From positions 1-45,897 of the IMG/VR virus record IMGVR_UViG_3300033144_007607: a stretch of DNA of 45,897 bases, one strand, 5' to 3'. Below are positions 7,230 to 14,771 of this stretch, piece by piece. This stretch comes from a virus. Below the pieces are notes generated by a model. That model saw nothing but the letters and a program-made list of their open reading frames with translations. It was not told the origin of the DNA and made no database searches. The position numbers and the translations under genes are program-made. Position 1 is the stretch's first letter. Every line of letters starts with the position of its first letter.

Positions 7230-10139
7230 GTGGACGATCAAAGAATAGGTAGATTACCAACACCTGAAGAAGATCCAAGAGATACAATAGAACCATCAAC
7301 TGAAAGAGTTCAAAGATATGCAGAAGATTCAATAGATACAATAGAATCATCAACTGAAGAAGTCGTGCCAGCAATGGAAGGAGCAAGATATGCAGAAGAT
7401 CTAAGAGATACAATAGAACCACCAACTGAAAGAGTTCCAAGATATTCAGAAGATCTAAGAGTTGAAGCAGCTCCAGGAGGTGAAAGAGCTCCAAGAGCAG
7501 AAGATACAATGGATATAGGAGAACCAGATACAATGCCTGATGATGTAGATGATGATGATAAAGATGTAAATGATTATGATAAAGAACCAAAAGTAAACTC
7601 AGTACAGCAAGAAATTAGAATTAACAATCAATTTGCCAGCATTCTTTACTCAGATTATGAAGGGCCTATGGATGGAGAATCAGTTCCTAAAATAAGACAG
7701 AGGGTTGTTCCATCAGGTGAATATTTAGAAAGAATGGTTCAATCAATTAGTTCAACTGATGCTCCTTCAGTTCTGCCAATGTATTGCAGATATAAAGAAA
7801 CATTGGGTAGTCATACCATTTATGTATTGGAAGAACCTCCAGCTTTTAGAACAATCTGTCTAGAGCTTAGTTTAAAAGGCGAGATAGAGAATTTAAAACA
7901 AAGTGGAAAACTTAAAGAGTATGGATATGAAAATTTTGAAAAAGAAAACAAGCACCCATATATGATAACTGTTGCAGTACCTTTCACAATCTTTATCTTA
8001 ATGGTATACCCACCGGAAAATAGAGTAGTAGAAGGATGTCTTTTCTTTCGTACTCAACCACTAACTGGATTAGGAGACTATCTACTTAAAACTCCATTCC
8101 CAAACATAAGCGATGGTCAATATGTATGCTGGGGGGATAAAGTCGGAAATAGCCACCGATCAGAAATTGAAGCTGTAGATCAAGCTAGATCAGCATGGTG
8201 GACAACAAAATTTAATGTAGACTATCTCTATAACTATAATGCATATCAAAATATCCCTGGAGTGTCTAATTTTCTAACCTGGCAATATCTTTCTAAACAA
8301 GATCCTATGTTTATATATAAGGTTGATTGGCTTAAACATGACAACACTCTAAAAGAACAAATACATCTTATGGGTGACAGAAATCGTCGCAGTGGTATTT
8401 TATTTGGATATGACAAAATGTTTAATTTATTTAATACCCCAGCTAAAGTTGGAAAATCTATAGAAGTAGAAAAGGGGTATTTTAGAGAAATGTTCTATGA
8501 CATCAGTAATGGTTTTATGCATGGTACACATCAAATTAACGTGGGAGACTCCTTTAAATATAAGGGGGATGAATCAGCTTTTATATGTTCTTTTGCTGGG
8601 TATGACTCAGGATATGTTCAATATAGTCTATTATCATATAAAGGTAAAGAATTTTTGTTCAAACTAACTCCAAAATCTAGAAAATACATTACAGACAAAA
8701 TTATAGAAGAGAGGTATCTTCCAGAAGTTGTAACTCCTGCTGGTATTACTTTAAAAGCCGAACAAATTCTTTGTCTGGATGGCCCTTTTAATTCAAAATC
8801 CTATAAACGAGTAGGTTATATAAGAGCTGCAATTGATGGAAAACAAGAAGTAAGTATCGGAGGCGAATTCTATCTTGTAGAAAGTTTAACAGAAAAATAT
8901 GAAATTGTAGATATATCAAAACCAACATATTATGACATACCACTGAAAAAAGGACAAAACTATATTTTTGATCGAAGTATGAGTGGAAGATCTAGAATTT
9001 ATAATACAGTAATATTTGATAAAGTCGAAGTTTCCAGAAATGGATCTCTATTATTTCAATTTAATGATCCTGAAAATCGTAGCGGGCATATCTCTATAGA
9101 TCCATCTATAGTTAATCCTCGTGGGAGTCAAATTTTTCTAGAGGAAGAACTTATACCAATGCCAAAAGTTTTTATGTCTGGAAGAAAAATTTTCTCTGTT
9201 AAAGACAGGAACTCAGGAAGGGTTATTGATTCATTTTCAAGAAATAACTGTAGTTATATTCCAAGAAATTCAAGGATGGTAAGTCCTACTATGGAAATGC
9301 TACTGGAGGAATGCTTAAAGGATGATACATTTAGTATCACATCAGGTAGTCATACTGAAACCTTTAAAATTGGGGATAAAGTTGTTGTAGTAGATTCATT
9401 GAATCCAATCAATACTCTTAATGTTAAAACCATAGAGGGATTCAATACAAATACTAGTGAGTCTACTATACGTTTCATATTATCTGATAAGCAAGGAACA
9501 ACGTATAATATTCTTTATGCAACAATTGGTTCGCCTTCCAAAATCAATACTGGAAAAATCAGAAAAATAACTAACTTCTTCAATGGTGTTTCTTCTGGAA
9601 GTAAAATAGTGGCCAAAGTTAGCGGCATTCCAGTTTTTCCAAAGAAGGATGCTAATATAATCGTTGGATTTCTTATTGATACTGGAGGAGATGATCCTCT
9701 TGTTCTATGCTCAAATGGATGTACAATATGGTTTAGTGAAATGATGGAAAAATTCGATATAATAACAATGAAAGATATAAGATGGAAAACTCTTCAACAC
9801 GCTCCTTTAGATATGAGTAAGTTAAAAATACAACCAGGTGATATTGTTAATGGAACTAAGTATTATAAAAATACCATGGGATATATAATAAGCAGAAATC
9901 TTCATAATAGAGGATTGAAAGCTATTTATTTAGACTATTTTACATCAAATGAATTTGTAACTGTTGATCAAAATTTCATGAAAGATTTAGTATTCGACTC
10001 TATTCCTAATCCAAGAATATCTTCAACTGTTCAATCAGATATAGGTGTTACTCAAGCAATACCAAACTTTCATGGATTATATATTAGAACATCAACAGAA
10101 ATGTATCTGCTAAATGACAACCCCAGGAGGTTCATTTAA
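7230..10139 (+). CDS. large E2-like (PRTRC-B/Prok-E2 type) protein, 969 aa
   Basis: Probable ubiquitin-conjugating-like component. In the middle, a hydrophobic strand block (ITVAVPFTIFILMVYPP) leads to LLKTPFPNISDG and then YVCWG with Cys300, followed by a Trp-rich segment (SAWWTTKF). This P-N-x-x-D-G-x-V-C-x-G layout is like the predicted E2-fold PRTRC protein B family, whose Cys is the proposed thioester carrier. The N-terminus (18-77) holds three degenerate DTIE...RY.ED repeats followed by an acidic DDVDDDDKD stretch. The C-terminal 500 residues look beta-rich and repetitive (GDKVVVVDSL, PGDIVNG), unlike known short family members. The start is GTG after GAGGAG. The next genes encode JAB, E1 and Ubl proteins, which supports the call. 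The family match is from memory of motifs, so moderately sure. Confidence 0.6.
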   Translation: MDDQRIGRLPTPEEDPRDTIEPSTERVQRYAEDSIDTIESSTEEVVPAMEGARYAEDLRDTIEPPTERVPRYSEDLRVEAAPGGERAPRAEDTMDIGEPDTMPDDVDDDDKDVNDYDKEPKVNSVQQEIRINNQFASILYSDYEGPMDGESVPKIRQRVVPSGEYLERMVQSISSTDAPSVLPMYCRYKETLGSHTIYVLEEPPAFRTICLELSLKGEIENLKQSGKLKEYGYENFEKENKHPYMITVAVPFTIFILMVYPPENRVVEGCLFFRTQPLTGLGDYLLKTPFPNISDGQYVCWGDKVGNSHRSEIEAVDQARSAWWTTKFNVDYLYNYNAYQNIPGVSNFLTWQYLSKQDPMFIYKVDWLKHDNTLKEQIHLMGDRNRRSGILFGYDKMFNLFNTPAKVGKSIEVEKGYFREMFYDISNGFMHGTHQINVGDSFKYKGDESAFICSFAGYDSGYVQYSLLSYKGKEFLFKLTPKSRKYITDKIIEERYLPEVVTPAGITLKAEQILCLDGPFNSKSYKRVGYIRAAIDGKQEVSIGGEFYLVESLTEKYEIVDISKPTYYDIPLKKGQNYIFDRSMSGRSRIYNTVIFDKVEVSRNGSLLFQFNDPENRSGHISIDPSIVNPRGSQIFLEEELIPMPKVFMSGRKIFSVKDRNSGRVIDSFSRNNCSYIPRNSRMVSPTMEMLLEECLKDDTFSITSGSHTETFKIGDKVVVVDSLNPINTLNVKTIEGFNTNTSESTIRFILSDKQGTTYNILYATIGSPSKINTGKIRKITNFFNGVSSGSKIVAKVSGIPVFPKKDANIIVGFLIDTGGDDPLVLCSNGCTIWFSEMMEKFDIITMKDIRWKTLQHAPLDMSKLKIQPGDIVNGTKYYKNTMGYIISRNLHNRGLKAIYLDYFTSNEFVTVDQNFMKDLVFDSIPNPRISSTVQSDIGVTQAIPNFHGLYIRTSTEMYLLNDNPRRFI
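7281..7460 (+). repeat. three degenerate in-frame repeats (18-24 codons)
   Basis: Codons 18-35, 36-59 and 60-77 of the large E2-like gene each start DTIE[P/S] and run to YAED/YSED. The DNA repeats too (gatacaatagaa, tcaactgaaag, gatatgcagaagat recur). This looks like a low-complexity, variable linker rather than a folded domain, and it also creates a long spurious open frame on the other strand. Confidence 0.75.
10125..10130 (+). promoter_or_regulatory. AGGAGG ribosome binding site deciding the JAB start
   Basis: A perfect AGGAGG inside the end of the preceding gene lies 10 nt before ATG 10141. A more upstream in-frame ATG at 10114 lies before this site and has no comparable motif, so 10141 is the likelier start. 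Confidence 0.7.
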
Positions 10140-10140
10140 A

Positions 10141-11628
10141 ATGTTTAAAGTGTTTGTGAACGATGGAAGTGAAAAATTACCTACAGACGATATAATGTAT
10201 ATTGTCGCTAAGGATGGAATATTTTTAAAGAAAAAATTGGGAGTTATGGAAAGCATTGCACCGGTTAAGAACATCTCTATTTTAAAAGAAATAGAAACAA
10301 TGGCTAGGATGCACATTACTAAAATCCCAACACCGATGATAGCTAAAACCCTTGAATTTTTCAGAACTGTTAATACAGATATTAAAGGATCTGAAGCTAT
10401 TGTTCTTAACTACTATAATGAAGAAAATGGAAAACATAAAATAGAGGCGCCATTTCAAAAAGTTAGTGGAGCAGCTCTAGATTATACTAAACCAGCATCA
10501 CCAGAAGGATGGACTATGATAGGAACAATTCATAGTCATAACACTATGTCTGCATGGCATTCAAGTATTGACGATGCTGATGAAAAACATTTTGATGGTC
10601 TTCATATAACAATCGGAAATGTTGATGAAGAATATGCAAGTATATCAGCATCAATCGTTTCAAATGGAACTCGTTTTATGGTTGACCCACGTGATTACAT
10701 AGATGGAATAAGGCTTGTCGTAGATATTGATGAAATAGAAAAAAGACCATATGGAAATACTTGGAAGTGGGATTCAAAACTAAAAAAATCAATAAAAGTC
10801 GAATCCACATATACATACAGTGTAAGAAAATATGATAAACGATATGCAGTTGATGCTACTGATAAACAAAAAACATTTAATAAAAAATGGATGAAAAAAG
10901 TAGAATATTCAACTCCAACATACAAATATGGGTATGGATATTGGGGTGGATACGGTGGCGGATACGGTAGAACTAGTGGTGCATATACTAGGAGTGGTAC
11001 ACAACCTAGTGGATGGAATGGATCATTTGATCCAGGTGTTTGGGCACAATGGAAAAAAGATCAAGAGAAAAAGACCGAAGAGAAAAAATCTAAAGAGGTC
11101 GTGAATACATTCACCGGTACTGTTGAAGTTATAGAAGAACCAGATGTGAACCCCTGTGAAGAATGTGCATTTAGAGATGCTAAATTAGAATGGATGTTTG
11201 ATCAGATGCTCGAAGAAGAATATGATGGAAAAGAATATTGGGAATGTGTAGGATGTCAGTTAACTTTCTGTATAGATGAGAGTGGAGAAGGAGAAGCGAT
11301 TTGCCCAGAATGTCATAGCGATGACTATGTAGTTGAATCGTGCAAACAAGATTTTGAGAAAGAATCAGAAACCTACAAATGTAGTGCATGTGGAAGCGAA
11401 ACTAAAACAGAACATTTTAACGAAGGCTTGTGCCCATTCTGTGGTTCTTCAATAGATGGTGATGAAACAGAAGAAACAAGAAAATTAACTGAAGATGAAC
11501 AACATTTTCTGGAAGTAGCTAATGAAGAAGTAGAAAGAATTCCAATTCCAGGAACTAATGCAATTCCTTTACCAAAACCCAAAAAACCAAAAGGTTTATT
11601 TCAAAGATTACTTAATAGGGGTCAATAA
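10141..11628 (+). CDS. JAB/JAMM metallopeptidase with C-terminal zinc ribbons (495 aa)
   Basis: Predicted deubiquitinase-like isopeptidase. The JAMM zinc motif is complete: HSH at 131-133, then seven residues, then S141 and D144 (HxH-x7-SxxD). A Gly/Tyr/Trp-rich low-complexity linker follows (around 265-300). The last third has several CxxC pairs: CEECAF, CVGCQLTFC with CPEC, and CSACGS with CPFCG, giving probably two or three zinc ribbons that could bind a partner or nucleic acid. JAB enzymes in prokaryotic ubiquitin-like operons process or remove the modifier. The gene sits between the E2-like gene and an E1-like gene. The start was chosen by the AGGAGG at 10125. Confidence 0.88.
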   Translation: MFKVFVNDGSEKLPTDDIMYIVAKDGIFLKKKLGVMESIAPVKNISILKEIETMARMHITKIPTPMIAKTLEFFRTVNTDIKGSEAIVLNYYNEENGKHKIEAPFQKVSGAALDYTKPASPEGWTMIGTIHSHNTMSAWHSSIDDADEKHFDGLHITIGNVDEEYASISASIVSNGTRFMVDPRDYIDGIRLVVDIDEIEKRPYGNTWKWDSKLKKSIKVESTYTYSVRKYDKRYAVDATDKQKTFNKKWMKKVEYSTPTYKYGYGYWGGYGGGYGRTSGAYTRSGTQPSGWNGSFDPGVWAQWKKDQEKKTEEKKSKEVVNTFTGTVEVIEEPDVNPCEECAFRDAKLEWMFDQMLEEEYDGKEYWECVGCQLTFCIDESGEGEAICPECHSDDYVVESCKQDFEKESETYKCSACGSETKTEHFNEGLCPFCGSSIDGDETEETRKLTEDEQHFLEVANEEVERIPIPGTNAIPLPKPKKPKGLFQRLLNRGQ

Positions 11629-12324
11629 ATGGATATTGCAATAATCGGTCTTGGAGGAATCGGTTCTATTTTATGTGGAAGATTAGGAAGGTTTTTAAAC
11701 TATTCAAGAGAACTCAGAACCGCGAATGTTGCGTTAGTCGATGGAGATGAATACGAAGATAAAAACTATGAAAGACAAGAATTTAGTTCAATCGGGAACA
11801 AAGCGAAATCTAAATCAATTGATCTTAAAATGAAATACCCCGCGCTTAATGTAACTGCCCATGAAGTATTTGTAAATGACACTACAGCAGCTGATACTAT
11901 TAAAGAGGGCAGTGTAGTACTATTGTGTGTAGATAATCATAAAACCAGAAAAATCGTATCGAATTACTGTCAACAATTACAAGATGTTACTCTCATTTCT
12001 GGCGGGAATGATTTCATAGATGGGAATGTTCAAATTTATGTCAGGAAAGGCGGCAAAGATTTAACACCAGACTTATGTTCATACCATCCTGAAATTGCCA
12101 ACCCGGACGATAAGTTACCCGAAGAAATGAGTTGCGAAGAGTTAGCAAACTCAAGTCCCCAATTATATTTTGCAAACCTGGGGGCTGCAACTTTGATGTG
12201 TTGGGCTTTTTACAACTTTGTTGTAACTGGCCAGGCGTTAGAAGGAGACGGACCATATATATCAGATGCATATTTTGATATAACAACAATGACTATCGTC
12301 ACTTCAGCGCGTGTAGTAAAATGA
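11629..12324 (+). CDS. E1/ThiF-like adenylyltransferase with a candidate catalytic Cys (231 aa)
   Basis: Rossmann-type E1/ThiF fold that should adenylate the C-terminus of a ubiquitin-like protein. The sequence shows GLGGIGS at 7-13 (nucleotide loop), VDGDEYEDKNYERQ (D38/D40, N46, R49), the lysine region GNKAK near 57-60, and VDNHKTR at 101-107. Further on, LCSYHPEI and then EMSCEELANSSP align with the ThiF/MoeB region around the catalytic Cys, so Cys169 is the candidate. The distal CxxC pair of ThiF is absent. At 231 aa it is shorter than MoeB. It lies directly downstream of JAB and upstream of the Ubl gene. Its GC content is somewhat above that of most neighbours. Confidence 0.88.
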   Translation: MDIAIIGLGGIGSILCGRLGRFLNYSRELRTANVALVDGDEYEDKNYERQEFSSIGNKAKSKSIDLKMKYPALNVTAHEVFVNDTTAADTIKEGSVVLLCVDNHKTRKIVSNYCQQLQDVTLISGGNDFIDGNVQIYVRKGGKDLTPDLCSYHPEIANPDDKLPEEMSCEELANSSPQLYFANLGAATLMCWAFYNFVVTGQALEGDGPYISDAYFDITTMTIVTSARVVK

Positions 12325-12353
12325 TTTGCAAATCAAAATTCAAGGAGTAACAA

Positions 12354-12833
12354 ATGTCTTACAAAAGAGAAACATTAGAAGCAAAAACCTCAAAGGATCT
12401 TAAAAGAATGTGTGCGCATCGCCTGGGTCTTCCCGGGATGTGGAAGAAAACCAAAAGTGAAGTGATTGATGCGATTATGGGAAAATCTGCCAATGCACCC
12501 GGAAAGAAAACAAGACGGGCCGCAGCAATCGAATCGGATACCTCAGCCCCATTGACAGCAATCGGCGGGTCATTCCAAAGCACCATCACAAAACCGGGAG
12601 AAGACTTCGGTTTTAAAACCTCCACCGCGGTTCAAGTAACATGCGGCGCCAATACAGGAAAATTCCCTGTTTCGGGGCGCAAAGTAACCGAAGTTGGTGA
12701 GTTACTTCGTGAGGTTTTTAACGTATCCAAACTTTCTACAGGTCTGGTAAACGGGAAAGCAGTTGATGGCGACTATGTCATCAAAGATGGAGATGTACTG
12801 GAGTTCCTAAAACCCGCAGGACGTAAGGGTTAA
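12354..12833 (+). CDS. ubiquitin-like modifier with SAP-like N-terminus (159 aa)
   Basis: Residues about 92-159 read as a beta-grasp (MoaD/ThiS/ubiquitin-like) domain: two opening strands (VQVTCG, FPVSG), a helix (VGELLREVF), VNGKAVDGDYVIKDGDVLEFL, and an exposed tail ending AGRKG with the terminal Gly exactly at the stop. Residues about 13-43 resemble a SAP/Rho-N helix-extension-helix, often a nucleic-acid binder, followed by a disordered Lys/Arg/Ala/Pro linker. It follows AAGGAG at a good distance. E1-like genes on both sides and the JAB upstream identify it as the likely modifier. Base composition is strikingly higher in GC: 34 of 60 bases in 12541-12600 versus 19 of 60 in 13141-13200. Confidence 0.78.
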   Translation: MSYKRETLEAKTSKDLKRMCAHRLGLPGMWKKTKSEVIDAIMGKSANAPGKKTRRAAAIESDTSAPLTAIGGSFQSTITKPGEDFGFKTSTAVQVTCGANTGKFPVSGRKVTEVGELLREVFNVSKLSTGLVNGKAVDGDYVIKDGDVLEFLKPAGRKG

Positions 12834-12841
12834 AAGGATCT

Positions 12842-12877
12842 AATATTTTGGGGGCTCAACTTGAGTCCCCAAATATT
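12842..12877 (+). terminator. hairpin after the Ubl gene (partial terminator or mRNA stabiliser)
   Basis: GGGGGCTCA at 12850-12858 pairs with TGAGTCCCC at 12862-12870 (one G-T pair, 3-nt loop). The stem extends downward through an AT-rich base (12842-12849 with 12871-12877, one bulged T). Only TTTT follows, before the next ribosome binding site, so it may be a leaky terminator, or protect the Ubl message 3' end and let that gene be expressed more than the downstream ones. Confidence 0.65.
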
Positions 12878-12890
12878 TTAGGAGTTCTAT

Positions 12891-13133
12891 ATGGCATATG
12901 ACCAAAATAAAGATAAAGTAATGAAAGTTCTCACATATGAATATGAGGGAGGTTCTTTATTATTTGCAATAATTTCGTATAATGGAGGAGAACCTAAACT
13001 GCAAATATCAAGAACATATGATAAAAAAAATGACGAAATAGGTTATGCTAAAATTGGAAGACTAACTAAAGAAGAAACGCAGTTCTTTCTAGATCATTCT
13101 GGAGAACTAATTGATAATATGAAAGGAGACTAA
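12891..13133 (+). CDS. small protein in the Ubl cluster, possibly PC4/YdbC-like (80 aa)
   Basis: Not firmly recognised. The middle (SYNGGEPKLQISRTYDKKNDEIGYAKIGRL) resembles the strand pattern of PC4/YdbC single-strand-binding coactivators, W/Y-N-G-x-P-K-x-x-I-R followed by G-x-x-L-T-x-E-E, and a helix (LTKEETQFFLDHSGELIDNM) completes it. If so, it would bind single-stranded nucleic acid. The evidence is only a pattern impression. It has AGGAG before the ATG and ends 3 bp before the second E1-like gene. Confidence 0.65.
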   Translation: MAYDQNKDKVMKVLTYEYEGGSLLFAIISYNGGEPKLQISRTYDKKNDEIGYAKIGRLTKEETQFFLDHSGELIDNMKGD

Positions 13134-13136
13134 TGT

Positions 13137-13997
13137 GTGAATTATAAAAGTATTGCTATAATTGGAATAGGAACACTAGGTGGATTTGTAACAGAAACCC
13201 TTTCTACTTTAGAAACCACAGAATATCTTACTCTTATCGACCATGATATAGTTGAAACAGAGAATTTAAAAAATACAGTATATCGACAAATTGATATTGG
13301 TCTTCCAAAGACAGAAGCTTTAGCCGATATAATATCTTCAAGGCATCCATCTATATCTATCAAAAGATTTACTGAAAAATTTATTGAAGGGAAAACTTTC
13401 TTCCCAACATGTGATTTAGTTTTGGACTGTAGAAACTATACCTACGATAGACTAGGGATGGTTGATGTTAGATTATATATCTCATCTCGATATTTGATAG
13501 TCGACTGTAGGAAAAAAGTTATTTATAAACTAAAACGAAAGGGAGAATATCTAACTACCTTAACAAAAGATGATCTTCGTAGTGCTGCTTTTATTGTATC
13601 TATGCTCATTAATGGAAATACAATTACATTATTGATGAAAGATCAAGCTGTACAGAGATATGAGTTGGATTGTTTTAAAAAAAGAGACGATAGTTGCTAT
13701 GATATACTATATGAAAATCATCTAGGTGGAGATAGATTTATAAATCTAGCTGATAAAATAATTCCAATGATTGAAATGAATAAAAAATCAGATCTAAATG
13801 TTATAGTTGGAAATAGAGAATCCCCAGCTTTACAAACCCTTATTCCAAAACAAACATTAAGGTCAAGCGGAGATGTTGCTTTGAATCTAGCCGCTCTAAC
13901 AAACTTACAAAGCGAGTTTAACAATTACATAATTGCTATTTATCAAGATAATAGAAAGATGACAGTTGAATTGATACCTGAAACTGGAGCTGCTTAA
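13137..13997 (+). CDS. second E1/ThiF-like protein, apparently lacking catalytic Cys (286 aa)
   Basis: The N-terminal half has the E1 nucleotide fold: GIGTLGG at 10-16, LIDHDIVETENL with D35, D37 and N43, YRQ with R50, GLPKTEAL with K58, and DLVLDCRNYTYDR as the next motif. The second half does not resemble the ThiF/MoeB Cys region, and no CxxC zinc pairs are present. It may be an inactive or regulatory partner of the first E1, as in heterodimeric E1s, or act on a different modifier; both are inference. The start is GTG. Composition is AT-rich like the phage average, unlike the first E1 and Ubl. Confidence 0.75.
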   Translation: MNYKSIAIIGIGTLGGFVTETLSTLETTEYLTLIDHDIVETENLKNTVYRQIDIGLPKTEALADIISSRHPSISIKRFTEKFIEGKTFFPTCDLVLDCRNYTYDRLGMVDVRLYISSRYLIVDCRKKVIYKLKRKGEYLTTLTKDDLRSAAFIVSMLINGNTITLLMKDQAVQRYELDCFKKRDDSCYDILYENHLGGDRFINLADKIIPMIEMNKKSDLNVIVGNRESPALQTLIPKQTLRSSGDVALNLAALTNLQSEFNNYIIAIYQDNRKMTVELIPETGAA

Positions 13998-14341
13998 TGG
14001 TAATAAGCAAAGTAGAAGTAAACACTTTGTTAGTTCCAAAGTATATGATATATAAAAATGAATTATATAACATAACAAATCTTGATAGAAAGTATGTTGT
14101 AAAAGGATATATAGTTGAATTATTAGACGGAAAAATATTCAACATAATTCTTAAGGGAGTACACCCAAATTCAAATCCATCGAATAATGATTTTTGTATT
14201 CCAGAAAGCTTATATGATAAAAAGCTAACCGATGAAATAAAAATCAATATTGAAAATATGATACGCACTTTTAATGTTGATGATTGTTATTTTACTCCGT
14301 GGGGGGAGATAGAATATGACAAAGGAGAAATGAATGGATAA
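13997..14341 (+). CDS. unrecognised protein (114 aa)
   Basis: No family recognised. Strand-rich N-terminal half (KVEVNTLLVPKYMIYKNELYNI) with a pattern that could be a small beta barrel, then an acidic C-terminus containing FTPWGEIEYDKGEM. The ATG overlaps the preceding stop by one base (TAATG) and the end overlaps the next gene by 8 bp. It lies between the Ubl cluster and the RNA polymerase genes and could belong to either. Confidence 0.7.
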   Translation: MVISKVEVNTLLVPKYMIYKNELYNITNLDRKYVVKGYIVELLDGKIFNIILKGVHPNSNPSNNDFCIPESLYDKKLTDEIKINIENMIRTFNVDDCYFTPWGEIEYDKGEMNG

Positions 14342-14624
14342 AAAGAAAAAAGTAATTTTGACTAAAGAAATGAAAGAAAGTATAAACAAAAGTATTGACG
14401 AACTTGATACAACAATTAGAACAGGAGGACAAAGATTTTTAGATGTCCTCGTTAGCACAGTTGTTAGTAAAGTTGCATCAACGTGGGAAGTCAAAAAAGA
14501 AATGTTACAGGATGCAATAAAAGAAGGGAGAGAAGATGGCAAAAACAAGCGACAAGCTAAAAAAGAGTCAGGAAATAAAAAGTCCCCTAGAAAAAGAAGT
14601 AATAAAGATAATAGAATCCCATGA
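14334..14624 (+). CDS. unrecognised Lys-rich protein (96 aa)
   Basis: Helical, very basic: begins MDKKKKVILTKEMKESINKS and ends in a Lys/Arg/Asn-rich tail (KNKRQAKKESGNKK). No motif recognised; the tail could bind nucleic acid or simply reflect the 89-bp overlap with the next gene, whose coding constraints fall on the same bases. A GGAG lies before the ATG in the end of the preceding gene. Confidence 0.6.
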   Translation: MDKKKKVILTKEMKESINKSIDELDTTIRTGGQRFLDVLVSTVVSKVASTWEVKKEMLQDAIKEGREDGKNKRQAKKESGNKKSPRKRSNKDNRIP

Positions 14625-14754
14625 AAAAGAAGTAACAAAAAAAGATGTAAAAAAAATAGTAGATGAAATGATGCCAGATCTCGATAAAATGATAGCAAGA
14701 CATGTTAAAGATCATTTTACAGCAATAGCAGACTATATAAAAGATTCATTCTAA
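14536..14754 (+). CDS. unrecognised helical protein just upstream of RNAP beta-prime (72 aa)
   Basis: Starts at an ATG with GGGAGAG just upstream, inside the previous gene in another frame. The whole chain looks helical (EKEVIKIIESHEKEVTKKD, DEMMPDLDKMIARHVKDHF). Small size and position next to the polymerase gene invite comparison with a small RNAP subunit, but I see no omega signature. Function unknown. Confidence 0.65.
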   Translation: MAKTSDKLKKSQEIKSPLEKEVIKIIESHEKEVTKKDVKKIVDEMMPDLDKMIARHVKDHFTAIADYIKDSF

Positions 14755-14771
14755 AGCAAGGAGATTCATTA

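Noticed and set aside
7159-7590. Long Leu/His-rich open frame on the minus strand
   Set aside because: It is the mirror of the DTIE repeat region of the + strand gene, which has a good ribosome binding site and codon pattern; the composition (Leu runs) is a repeat artefact.
10114-10140. Earlier ATG start for the JAB gene
   Set aside because: It lies before the perfect AGGAGG at 10125, which is spaced for ATG 10141.
14225-14698. 157-codon Leu/Ser/Phe-rich frame on the minus strand
   Set aside because: Antisense to two Lys-rich + strand genes; AAA/GAA codons read backwards give TTT/TTC/CTT codons, so the frame is open by composition.
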